Shown in pieces: positions 47,401-53,466 of a DNA stretch of 64,000 nucleotides. Under the pieces are notes generated by a model. The model saw only the letters and a program-made list of their open reading frames with translations. It was not told the DNA's origin and searched no databases. Within the stretch, counting starts at the first letter, position 1. Every line of letters starts with the position of its first letter. The translations under genes and the position numbers were made by a program. The stretch is from Euglena gracilis (Eukaryota > Euglenida > Euglenophyceae > Euglenales), in NCBI GenBank assembly GCA_039621445.1, contig CP154956.1, positions 57,329,966 to 57,393,965 on the forward strand, written 5' to 3'.

Positions 47401-50400
47401 GGGAAATAAGGTTTTTCATCGAAACACTTTGAGAAATTGAAAAGACTGAAAATGTGAGAAAATGCAAAAAAAAGTACTGGGAGACAGGTTGGGGGGAGAA
47501 GCCAGGCTCCTGAAAGGACAGGTTAATGAAAAGAGGGTAGAGGATGACAAGGTTGCAGTAGGAGGAGGCTCCGTAGGAGAGGGGCTCAAAAACGTTCGAG
47601 GAGGATCAAGCTTCAATATTCGAGCTCAACCTACGGTTCAGACCTCTCCTTGGTGAGCATCAGCAATGCACACCGACACAAATCATTTTTTTCTGATACA
47701 CACTGATACACAAAAAAATTGCCGAAACACACCGATACACAAATTTTTTTTGGCTGATATGCATTGATGCAAAAAAATTTCACCTCCTGAAAAGATTTTT
47801 GTGTCGCGGCACATGGGGAAAAAGTCACCAATTGATCAGATGATTATTTTCGCGTCCGTTGCTGGAAACCTGCAGGGGGGGGGTCTTATTTTGGGGGGTA
47901 CTTGCTTTTGGATGATTTCTTGACCAACCCAGGCCCAAAAAAACATTACTTTTCAGGCTCCCCAAAACACTGAAATTTTTGCTTCGGCACTTTGCGCCAT
48001 GTGTAAATTGGTATGAGTTGACAATACCCATGTTTTTGGCACTTCGAAAATGCGGAAGATTTCATCATTTTTGTGTGAAATTGGGGTTTTTGGCGTTTTT
48101 CAGGGAAAATTTTCACCAATCCCACTTCGCGCCGTCAGGGGGGGTCTTATTTTTTCATTTGATCGATCAGCCTGGGGGGGGGGGTCATATTTTGGGCGTA
48201 TTTGGGGGGGTCTTATTTTTGGAGACGCACAATAACCTTACTCCTTCAATTTGTTTTTGGCATCGTCCAGCACCCGGGGGGATTCCCATACAAGCCATAT
48301 CATCAACTGTAAGAATATGAAAATTTATTTGGTGTTGAATTGCGACAATCAATTTTTTTGGGTTGAGAAAAATAATCGAAAATTTGCCGATACAAATCGA
48401 TACACAAATTTTTTATTTGCCAATACACACCAATAAAACAAAATCTTTTTTTTTTTTGCTGATGCACACTAAGGAGAGGTCGGCTATGGTTTCCCCCTGG
48501 TGGAGGACAGAGGACACTTTCCCTTAAAGGACAACTTCCCAGGGGGGTTGGTTCCTGGTTCAAAAGTGGTGCACGCATGAGAAGAAGCACTACCCAGAAC
48601 AAGCCCTCTGGTATTGACGCCAAGCAGCCCGCTTGTCCTCTCCTCATCTGCTGTTGCAAAAATGGGGTCTGGCACAGGCCAGAAAAACTGAAAGATGTCC
48701 ACCTTTATTTCCATTCTTTAAGAGCCGCAATTCTTTTCAGCGGAAGGATCTATTTGCTTTAAAATACTTTCAACAATAAAAGAACGTCATCAATCACTCA
48801 CTTCCATTCTGGGAAAGGGTGCAGGGTTGACAATAATCCACATAAGATATGAGGATAATCAATGCCTGTGAGAGGTCAGGTGTGAAAAGACCACCAATCA
48901 GGGGTTTTTTTAAGACGGGGGGGGGTCCCCCCAACCCACCCCCCCCCTGGGGCCCCCCCCGGGGGGGGGGGGGGTTCCGGGGGACCCACAAAAAAAATGG
49001 CCGAAAATCACGAAAAGTGCTAAAAATAGCATTTTTTCGGCGCCGAAAAGTATATCCCACCCCCCTCCGGGGGGACCCCCCCCCGGGGGGGGGCTCGGCC
49101 GGACCCCCCCCCCCCTCCCCCCCCCCCCCCCCCCCCCCGGGGGGGGGGGGGGGGGGCTCGGCCGGACCCACCCACCCTACCCCCCCCTCCCCCCCCCGGG
49201 GGTCCACGACTAAAAAAACCCCTGCCACCAATACGTTTTTGATGCATAAACAGTCTGCGTCACACAACATCAATCGCGTAAACTTCAAGACCTGCAATTT
49301 CAACCCACCCCTTCCCCCAGAAAACTGTCACCTGACAGGTTGGCAGCAACGGGGACCCTGACAACTTCCCATCACACAGGTTGGCTGGTGCCAAGGACCC
49401 TGACAGTTTCCCGGGCGGGGCCCTGACAGGTTCTTGGGCATCACAGTTTACCGGGGGGGGGGGTATGTTGGATTCTGGCCTGGTTCTGAGTCACAGCCTC
49501 GGAATGCAGCAGTGTGACCGTAGGCAGGTCAAAGAGGTACAGGTACCCGGACCGGGTGACCATATACAACAGGCCGTACTTCTTGCTGGCCGTCAGAGAC
49601 ACGGGGAAATCCGACGGGGAGGAGAACCCCACACTGGCCACCTTCCTTTCGAACGTGGTGGCGGCCTTCGAGGCGGTGGGCACCTCCATGACGAACATCT
49701 TCCCCCCAGCGGCGGAGTTGGAGGCGACGGCCATCAGGCAGCACTGGGGCTGGCCGGCGCAAAGTGAGCCGGCGTGCCCCTCATGACGCGGCTGGCGTTC
49801 TTGTCCACGGAGTACAATTGCATCAACCCCTGGTGGCAGGGCCGTGGGCAACTTTCTGCCCAACTGGCACAATTGTTGCCTGGAGGTCGACTCTGGTGAC
49901 TGGCACTGGGGTGTCTGACATATCTCAATTGGGCAGGGCAGATTCTCAGGCATGCCCACTTCCTGGGGGGGGGGGGTGCCGATACAAGGCCACTATCCAC
50001 CATAGGTGGGTGGTGTGCCAACAAAAAAATAATCATTTCCCCAACCATACAATGCGCTTTTTGGCCACTTTCCCCCACCTTTGGCAATTTTCGCCAATTT
50101 TTGCTCACATTTGGCCTCTTTTGGCCACTTTTCGACTTTGCCTTTGTCGGCTGCTTATGCCCATGGCAAACGGTGGACAAGGTCTTCCCCACCCTGCGGT
50201 TTTTTTTGGCCATTTTTGCCACCATTGCCCATTCCCTCCCCCACTTTTGCCCACCTTTGGCCACTTCTTTTGCTAATTTTGCCCGTTTTGGTCCAATTCC
50301 GCAGGATCAAGGAAGATGCAAGTCAAGAGGAGAAGAAGGAAGTGGCCAAACATGACCAAAAAGCAGGCAAAAGTGACCCAAAGCACCAGAAACAGAAAAC

Positions 50401-53400
50401 CGAAACAGCTTCAAATTGTCAAAAATTATCAAAAGTGGCCATAAAGCAGCAGAAGCAGCCTCAAGTGGGCAAAAAGTGGCCAAAGGTGGCCGAAGAGCAG
50501 CAACAACAGCCTCAAATGGGCAAAAGTGCCAAAAAGCAGAAGAAGCAGCCTCAAGTGGGCAAAAGATGGGCAAAAGTGACCAAAAAGCCGCAAAGAAGCT
50601 TAAAAGTGACCAAAAGCAATCAACGTTGACCAAAAGTGACCAAAAGGAAATCAAAAGCTCAAAAGTGGGGAAAAAAGCAACCAGGAGCGACCAAACGCTC
50701 AAAAGTGGTTAAAAAGCAATCAAACGTGGTGCATGCCCAAAGTGGGGGTACAATGCCAAACGTGGGCAAAAGTGGCCAAAAACGGCCCTGTTCAGAACCC
50801 CCACCTATGGGGGTCCTTGAAAATCATAGTCGGCCCCGGTCGTGCCTGGTCTGCCCTGGTCGGCCGCAGGTGCCTGGTGGCGGGATAAAGATTCAAATTC
50901 AAAAAAAACTGCATGCCCCCCTGGGGGAGAACCCAGTTTCCAATTTTGGAGTTTTCGGGCTTTGCTTGGTTTCACGGCCCTGAGTGCAAGGTGCCATCGG
51001 CCTGCTTCTTCACACCAATAAGCAACAACCACGACTCATGCTCATCTGCCTTGTAGCTCAGGATCTGTGTCATACATCTCTTTAAGGACCCCGGGGGGGG
51101 GGTGCTGGGCTAGGGCTAGAAATTTGGGCTGGCTAGAAATTTGGGCTGGCTAGCCCGCCCCCCCCCCCCGGGGGGGGGGGGCTGGACCCCGGCTGGACCC
51201 GAACCGGGGCGAGCTGGACTGAAATCGGAAAAATGCCCAAAAATGACCTGCAAAACACAGTTTTGAAAAAAATGATGCATCTGAAACCCCCCAAAAATGC
51301 CCCAAACGCCCTCCAAACCCCATTTTTGGCAACTTTTGAACACAGTTTTTCAAAAAATTTCGGCGTTTTGCGCCGAAAATTTTGGGCTGGACCCCCAAAA
51401 AAGGGGCTGGCTAGCTGGGCTAGCAGCACCCCCCCCGGGGGGGGTGCTGCTGCGGCTGGGCTGGGCCCAAATCGGGGCTGGCTGCAGCCGCCACCCCCGG
51501 GGGGGGGGGGTTCGCAAAACCTTAGAGAGATGTATGATCTGTGTCTCATTCAGCTCCTCCTTCCGGTCAAACATCTTCTTTGGGTCGGACTGGCCGTCGA
51601 CCGACCAATGGTACACGGCTGTGGCAGTGACCAAAGCAATCCACTCCAGGTGCATCCTATGAGCTATGAGATGGGCTACAAACAACCCAAGGGGGGGGGG
51701 GGGCTGCAAAATACTGTCTCGAAATCCCTCATATTGAGTGCAGGGCGGTCCTTAAGCAAATAAAAAAAATCTCCGCTGTCCCAGCACACTCAGTGAAAAA
51801 TATACAGGAAAACGGGCAAGAAGTTTTGGCATTTTTCAGCGAGAACTGGAAAAAAATTGATTCCTGGCACCCTTGGACCATCGTCCATCCACCCAAATCA
51901 TCAAAAACTGTGTTTTTCGACTGTTAATTTTTGCCCCCGTTCAAGTCCCAGTCTGGCCCTTGGCCGGCCCTTTGGCCGAAAGGGGGGCGGTCCTTAAGGA
52001 AATAAAAAAAACTTTCCTGTCCCTTAAAGACCGCCCTGATTGGGTGAGAGAGGCAGAAGATTTCACATTCAGGACAGGATGCATCTGTTTGTCTGCGCTG
52101 AGATCCAGCGCCAGTAGATGACCGGCTCTGGCATGGCGTATGACTTCATCTTTGCCTTCAGGTCAAGGTTGAAGATCTGGAGCAGGCTCTTTTTTTACCA
52201 ACCCCGCGGGGGGAGGGGGGTGCCTTGTGCTATGTGGTGCCTGCCTACAGCAGGCACCCCCTCTCTGTGTGCACTGTGGCTGTTTGTGTGGTGCCTGTTA
52301 TCCCTTCTTCTGGCCTGGCGCTGTTTTCCACCTCTGGCCCTTTTTTGTGGAATTGGCTGGAGCCTGACACCCCCCCCCTGGTGCCTGCCGACCCAGCCAA
52401 TTTTCCCTTGAAAATGGCCATTTCCGGGCTTCGGCGCCTTTGGCACCGGGGGTGTGATGTAGCACTACCCACCCCAAAGCCCGAGCGGCGGTCGAAAGTG
52501 CCCAACCCCCCTGCACCCATCCCCGGGGGGGGGGGGGTGCGCACTTCCTCAAAAAGAAGCCTGTTCTGGAGGGTGCTGCCGGCCTTCAACGCCAAGACCT
52601 TGGAGATGGGGTTCATGATGGCAGACTCGGCGGCGATCTTGTGGCGGGCATTGGACTTCTGTGCCAAATCCACGATGACGATGCTGTTCTGGTCTTGAGC
52701 AGGGCTCAGCTGATCCTGGGATAAACCCAGATCTGTGATAAAGCATTTTGGGGAAGGCGAGCAGTAACAGTTTTTGTGGTCTCATATTGCTGCTGGTGCC
52801 CAGGGTGTGTTTGCCCCTGGGTTAAATTTTTGGGTCCCTTCCACGGCTGACCAAAACAAACGCCCGCCTAAAAGCGAGCCAAAAGAATTTACTTCCAAAA
52901 TCAACCCAAAATACAATTTTTGGGCACTTTTTGGGCAGAGATCTGTCAAGATTGCTGAACCTTTACGACGCAAAAAGCCCGCTGAAAGGATTTACCCGTT
53001 TGGGGGGTCTGGATATCCCTGGGGGTCAGTCTGGGTGACAGGTGGGGGGCAAGGTTTGGACCCCCCTGCAGATAGCGGGTGGTGTCCCCCACCTGAGGCT
53101 GGATCAACTCCAAAATGGACTCCAAATATGGAGCCTGGCGTATGGAGGCAGGCACTATCCCCCTGGGGGAGGGGGCTGTACGGGAAGACGTGGGGGGGGG
53201 TGTTGGTCCCCCGACGAGGAATAAAAATTTTGACCTAAAAAATCGACGCCCCCGGAAACACGGGAAAGCCTGGTGGGGGGGGTCGCCTCATCCTGACCCT
53301 TGCAAACCCCTGGCCTCCAGTTTGATCCCGGACACAGATGAACTTGTCACTCTCCATGGTGACGGACTTGAAATTGATGGAGGCGGGGTTGATGCCCCCA

Positions 53401-53450
53401 TCAACCGTCGTCAAATTGTAGACTTGGCTGGTGACAATCGGCGAAGCCAT
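28959..53450 (-). CDS. CHC: Clathrin heavy chain, whole gene (29 exons, start to stop)
   Basis: This gene encodes the heavy chain of the clathrin triskelion, which coats endocytic and trans-Golgi vesicles. The 29 exons listed separately join into about 1,699 residues, against about 1,675 in human and about 1,705 in Arabidopsis. They cover the N-terminal beta-propeller (exons 1-7), the linker and long alpha-solenoid of CHC repeats (exons 8-26), the trimerisation region (exons 26-27) and a Gly/Met/Pro-rich tail (exon 29). Identity to plant and animal clathrin is obvious in every exon. Exon ends were set from homology plus reading frame, then found to follow one rule: introns start with three bases then CAG and end with CTG then five bases. 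I counted 23 of 28 introns obeying it exactly, 3 off by one base and 2 deviating; none is GT-AG. A 1-nt frameshift lies in exon 6. The metazoan QLMLT uncoating motif is not seen. Confidence 0.95.
29528..29680 (-). CDS. CHC: Clathrin heavy chain exon 28
   Basis: Residues 1605-1656, [20 protein letters not shown] then a charged helix and a Gly-rich turn. It aligns with MPYFIQVMKEYL; sequence diverges after about 30 residues as the family's C-terminus does. Confidence 0.92.
30157..30240 (-). CDS. CHC: Clathrin heavy chain exon 27
   Basis: Residues 1577-1605, [20 protein letters not shown] then RHKIFDF, the hub/trimerisation segment found in all clathrin heavy chains. Confidence 0.95.
30541..30767 (-). 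CDS. CHC: Clathrin heavy chain exon 26
   Basis: Residues 1502-1577, [39 protein letters not shown] and [15 protein letters not shown], entering the trimerisation region. The start could lie about 10 nt upstream within the direct repeat shared with exon 25. Confidence 0.94.
31050..31290. repeat. Family R repeat in clathrin intron 25
   Basis: GGGCAGGCAAAGGGCCGGATACC... then AAAAATGCTCATT and GGCGTGCAGTTCC; similar blocks lie at 55840-56190 and 62220-62590. Confidence 0.55.
31642..31853 (-). CDS. CHC: Clathrin heavy chain exon 25
   Basis: Residues 1431-1501, [40 protein letters not shown] and LRLSIDNFD. Its 3' boundary lies in an imperfect 10-bp direct repeat (CAACTTTGAT / CAACTTCGAC) shared with exon 26. 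Confidence 0.92.
32747..33030 (-). CDS. CHC: Clathrin heavy chain exon 24
   Basis: Residues 1336-1431, [40 protein letters not shown] and [20 protein letters not shown]. The last codon is ambiguous by one base; the inverted intron ends share CAGGGGCCCC. Confidence 0.93.
33085..33510. repeat. Family G dispersed repeat, copy 3 (clathrin intron 23)
   Basis: Inverted relative to copies 1 and 2 and making up most of the intron between clathrin exons 23 and 24, followed by tandem GGGGGGTATATGTGGGGGGTTTATAA units. Confidence 0.7.
33561..33878 (-). CDS. CHC: Clathrin heavy chain exon 23
   Basis: Residues 1230-1336, [58 protein letters not shown] and [16 protein letters not shown]. The following intron (33031-33560) is filled by a family G repeat. 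Confidence 0.96.
34032..34414 (-). CDS. CHC: Clathrin heavy chain exon 22
   Basis: Residues 1103-1230, the longest exon. It includes [38 protein letters not shown] and [20 protein letters not shown], and ends at AAKIL. Confidence 0.96.
34502..34591 (-). CDS. CHC: Clathrin heavy chain exon 21
   Basis: Residues 1073-1102, [16 protein letters not shown] and [11 protein letters not shown]. The 3' end is set by frame and homology; the intron's 5' end does not show a clear CAG, although CTA sits at the expected place at its 3' end. Confidence 0.88.
34896..34998 (-). CDS. CHC: Clathrin heavy chain exon 20
   Basis: Residues 1038-1072, [20 protein letters not shown] and [14 protein letters not shown], matching the family almost residue for residue. 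Confidence 0.95.
35325..35483 (-). CDS. CHC: Clathrin heavy chain exon 19
   Basis: Residues 985-1038, [20 protein letters not shown] and TELLEKIVL, among the most conserved stretches of clathrin. Inverted intron ends CAGGGATGTATG / CAGGGGTTGTATG. Confidence 0.95.
35728..35830 (-). CDS. CHC: Clathrin heavy chain exon 18
   Basis: Residues 951-985, [20 protein letters not shown] and [10 protein letters not shown]. The intron uses GGC-CATGCCGTCAC at its 5' end and TTG-CGTCC at its 3' end, a CAT/TTG variant. Confidence 0.93.
36290..36965. repeat. Family H repeats (GACCGGGGG-GTGGTCGTTGGACAT)
   Basis: Repeated CTCTGACCGGGGGGGTGGTC and GGACATAGGG units, then tandem CTGACAGGTTGGCC-type units at 36825-36960. 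Related arrays are at 46380-46530 and 49320-49455, and a GACCTGCAACCTGTGACC variant at 60430-61140. Part of the 3-kb clathrin intron 17. Confidence 0.65.
37245..37650. repeat. Low-complexity CTTTTGACCACTTTTGCTGC array
   Basis: Irregular tandem units of 10-25 bp around TTTTGACCACTTTTG. A similar array in inverse sense (AAAAGTGGCCAAAA) is at 50050-50790 in clathrin intron 5. Neither is coding. Confidence 0.8.
37830..38278. repeat. 18-bp minisatellite (CATCTTGTCCAGCATCTG)
   Basis: About 25 units of 15-21 bp. Because the period is a multiple of three, several frames stay open for 200-290 codons (for example [13 protein letters not shown]), which mimics a gene. It is inside clathrin intron 17. 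Confidence 0.88.
38285..38665. repeat. Family F repeat, copy 1
   Basis: CAAAAATGGCCACAAAAAGCC...CAAATTAGCAAAAATTGACCC...GGTGTAAAACTGGAG...AATATACAAAAAAAATGCC, followed by tandem CAGCATCGCC units to 38745. A same-sense copy lies at 56440-56770. Confidence 0.7.
38800..38959 (-). CDS. CHC: Clathrin heavy chain exon 17
   Basis: Residues 898-951, [20 protein letters not shown] and [17 protein letters not shown], matching [19 protein letters not shown]. The next intron, about 3 kb, carries most of the low-complexity arrays of the window. Confidence 0.95.
39557..39742 (-). CDS. CHC: Clathrin heavy chain exon 16
   Basis: Residues 836-897, [20 protein letters not shown] and [12 protein letters not shown], the conserved EKRNRLKLLLPWLEA and NALAKIYIDSN blocks. 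Confidence 0.95.
40256..40609 (-). CDS. CHC: Clathrin heavy chain exon 15
   Basis: Residues 718-835, including [40 protein letters not shown] and [20 protein letters not shown] long, well-conserved alpha-solenoid segment with a single open frame. Confidence 0.96.
41388..41512. repeat. GT microsatellite (clathrin intron 14)
   Basis: About 65 bp of GT followed by GTGGGTGG variants. Confidence 0.92.
41610..41760. repeat. GGGGGGTAT G-run array, part 1
   Basis: Units of 4-9 G separated by TAT/TGT. A second array is at 42278-42415. Both strands could form quadruplex-like structures; assembly accuracy is doubtful here. Confidence 0.8.
41787..42235. repeat. Tandem repeat, period 135-137 bp
   Basis: The motif TTGCATACGTC..CG.GATTTGACC recurs at 41796, 41933, 42068 and 42204. 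Each unit includes AACAGATCGGTAG..AAGGATGAGG and a GCCGGGGG...CCCCCGGGCACTCGAAC hairpin. Intronic. Confidence 0.85.
42474..42578 (-). CDS. CHC: Clathrin heavy chain exon 14
   Basis: Residues 683-717, [17 protein letters not shown] and [11 protein letters not shown], matching QICVQVASKYHEQL and LFESFKSF of the family. Confidence 0.93.
42708..43664 (-). mobile_element. Decayed hAT transposon (element M) in clathrin intron 13
   Basis: 957 bp, ends CAGGGTTTCCCACTGATTCG / CGAATCAGTGGGAAACCCTG, with subterminal TTCGTACTTATTCGTA repeats at both ends. Flanks GGGGTATG / GGGTATGT share seven bases, as expected for an 8-bp duplication. It encloses protein remnants on the minus strand. Confidence 0.85.
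42981..43410 (-). pseudogene. hAT-type transposase remnant
   Basis: Minus-strand reading [40 protein letters not shown] and [12 protein letters not shown] resembles the N-terminal part of hAT-family proteins, where a BED finger is followed by KLxHPxxRxFL...LRxxYLPxVY.xHxxxIKxxLxGKKV. A second piece (42981-43169) reads [15 protein letters not shown] in a shifted frame. No catalytic core is seen. Confidence 0.6.
43725..43987. mobile_element. Family N element, copy N1
   Basis: 263 bp with ends CAGGCTTGTGCTTACCGACC / ACTGAGCACAAGCCTG and exact 8-bp flanking repeats ATCAACAC (43717-43724 and 43988-43995). Lies in clathrin intron 13. Confidence 0.92.
44047..44268 (-). CDS. CHC: Clathrin heavy chain exon 13
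   Basis: Residues 609-682, [37 protein letters not shown] and [12 protein letters not shown], nearly identical to the family core. The following intron (42579-44046) holds the hAT relic and element N1. Confidence 0.95.
44636..44776 (-). CDS. CHC: Clathrin heavy chain exon 12
   Basis: Residues 562-608, [20 protein letters not shown] then [13 protein letters not shown], equal to the conserved LQTRLLEMNL...PQVADAI. The 3' end is ambiguous by one T shared with exon 13. Confidence 0.92.
45064..45259 (-). CDS. CHC: Clathrin heavy chain exon 11
   Basis: Residues 496-561, [16 protein letters not shown] and [16 protein letters not shown], matching the family's KKVGYTPDW and the later TAFLLD. Frame is continuous with exon 10 after removal of the element plus one 8-bp repeat. 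Confidence 0.93.
45265..45585. mobile_element. Family A MITE, copy A3 = clathrin intron 10
   Basis: 321 bp, ends CAGGGGTTTTTTTTAAGATCC / AGACTAAAAAAACCCCTA. Exact 8-bp repeats GCCATGAT lie at 45257-45264 and 45586-45593, inside codons of clathrin. Removing the element and one repeat gives KIMAYC without a gap. Confidence 0.95.
45589..45691 (-). CDS. CHC: Clathrin heavy chain exon 10
   Basis: Residues 462-496, [15 protein letters not shown] and QRGDFAKIM. It is interrupted by a family A element that duplicates the 8 bases GCCATGAT (plus-strand reading) of the coding sequence. Confidence 0.93.
46013..46078 (-). CDS. CHC: Clathrin heavy chain exon 9
   Basis: Residues 440-462, [19 protein letters not shown], the conserved DKLECSEELGDL segment. 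The intron after it has inverted ends CAGAGTTCTTTT / CAGAGTTCCTTT. Confidence 0.92.
46785..47149 (-). CDS. CHC: Clathrin heavy chain exon 8
   Basis: Residues 318-440, end of the terminal domain and linker. It contains [16 protein letters not shown] and [15 protein letters not shown], equivalent to the conserved RNNLAGAEELF and GILRTPDTIRRFQ. In-frame stops just upstream fix the 5' end close to the position given. Confidence 0.93.
47690..48480. repeat. Dispersed CACACCGATACACAAA and GGGGTCTTATTTT repeats
   Basis: Units of CACACYGATACACAAATTTTT at 47695-47785 and 48385-48475 flank two GGGGGTCTTATTTT...TTTGCGCC blocks. All are within clathrin intron 7. Confidence 0.55.
48596..48669 (-). CDS. 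CHC: Clathrin heavy chain exon 7
   Basis: Residues 294-318, [18 protein letters not shown] then NTRGLVL, aligned with the family's IFVTAPHE...GIIGVNRKGQVL. The next intron starts GGG-TAGTGCTTCT and ends AGAAGCCTA-CCGCT, so TAG/CTA replace CAG/CTG. Confidence 0.9.
48899..49224. mobile_element. Family A MITE, copy A4 (inside clathrin intron 6)
   Basis: 326 bp, ends CAGGGGTTTTTTTAAGAC / GACTAAAAAAACCCCTG, exact 8-bp repeats CCACCAAT on both sides. Very long C and G runs occur inside. Confidence 0.93.
49486..49831 (-). CDS. CHC: Clathrin heavy chain exon 6 (contains a frameshift)
   Basis: Residues about 178-293. The first part reads [15 protein letters not shown]; the later part reads [11 protein letters not shown] and then [18 protein letters not shown], as in the family. 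The two parts lie in different frames with no room for an intron. The change is near 49752-49765, where one base is missing or two are extra in a GC-rich run. It could be an assembly error or a real lesion; it costs the gene exactly one base overall. Confidence 0.88.
50986..51065 (-). CDS. CHC: Clathrin heavy chain exon 5
   Basis: Residues 151-178, [17 protein letters not shown], matching the conserved WLLL(T/I)G blade. The next intron opens ACT-CAGGGCCGTG and closes with the inverted copy before CTG-CCACC. Confidence 0.9.
51071..51536. mobile_element. Family C element, copy C2 = clathrin intron 4
   Basis: 466 bp, ends CATACATCTCTTTAAGG / CCTTAGAGAGATGTATG, exact 8-bp repeats ATCTGTGT at 51063-51070 and 51537-51544 within coding sequence. 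Nearly identical to C1 in opposite orientation. Confidence 0.95.
51540..51641 (-). CDS. CHC: Clathrin heavy chain exon 4
   Basis: Residues 117-151, [16 protein letters not shown] followed by [15 protein letters not shown], the propeller segment around the conserved VYHW. It is separated from exon 5 by element C2, whose 8-bp flanking repeat is part of the coding sequence. Confidence 0.93.
52091..52177 (-). CDS. CHC: Clathrin heavy chain exon 3
   Basis: Residues 88-117, reading [15 protein letters not shown] then [11 protein letters not shown]. The intron after it has matching inverted ends (CAGATGCATCCT / CAGGTGCATCCT) but no flanking direct repeat, so the splice positions rest on the 3+5 rule and on frame. 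Confidence 0.92.
52567..52694 (-). CDS. CHC: Clathrin heavy chain exon 2
   Basis: Residues 46-88 of the propeller, with [10 protein letters not shown] and [16 protein letters not shown] matching the family closely. The following intron is a complete element with inverted ends CAGGCTTCTTTTT / CAGGCTCTTTTTT and near-identical flanks CTCCAGAA / CTCCAGAT. Confidence 0.93.
53316..53450 (-). CDS. CHC: Clathrin heavy chain exon 1
   Basis: Residues 1-45, start of the beta-propeller. It begins [13 protein letters not shown] and contains the clathrin signature [13 protein letters not shown]. The ATG was chosen because homology begins within a few residues of it. The intron opens GGC-CAGGGG and the next exon resumes after CTG-CTCAA. 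Confidence 0.93.
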
Positions 53451-53466
53451 TCCGAGCGCTTGCAAG
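53451..53466 (-). promoter_or_regulatory. Short 5' leader and likely spliced-leader acceptor of clathrin
   Basis: On the minus strand a pyrimidine-rich stretch ending in CTCGCAG stops 16 nt before the clathrin ATG. An upstream ATG lies before that AG, so a trans-splice here would remove it. Euglenozoan mRNAs commonly receive a spliced leader at such an AG. The leader itself is not in the window, so this is inference from position and composition. Confidence 0.4.

Noticed and set aside
28959-53450. A GT-AG gene model for clathrin
   Set aside because: No intron can be given GT-AG ends without breaking the conserved reading frame.
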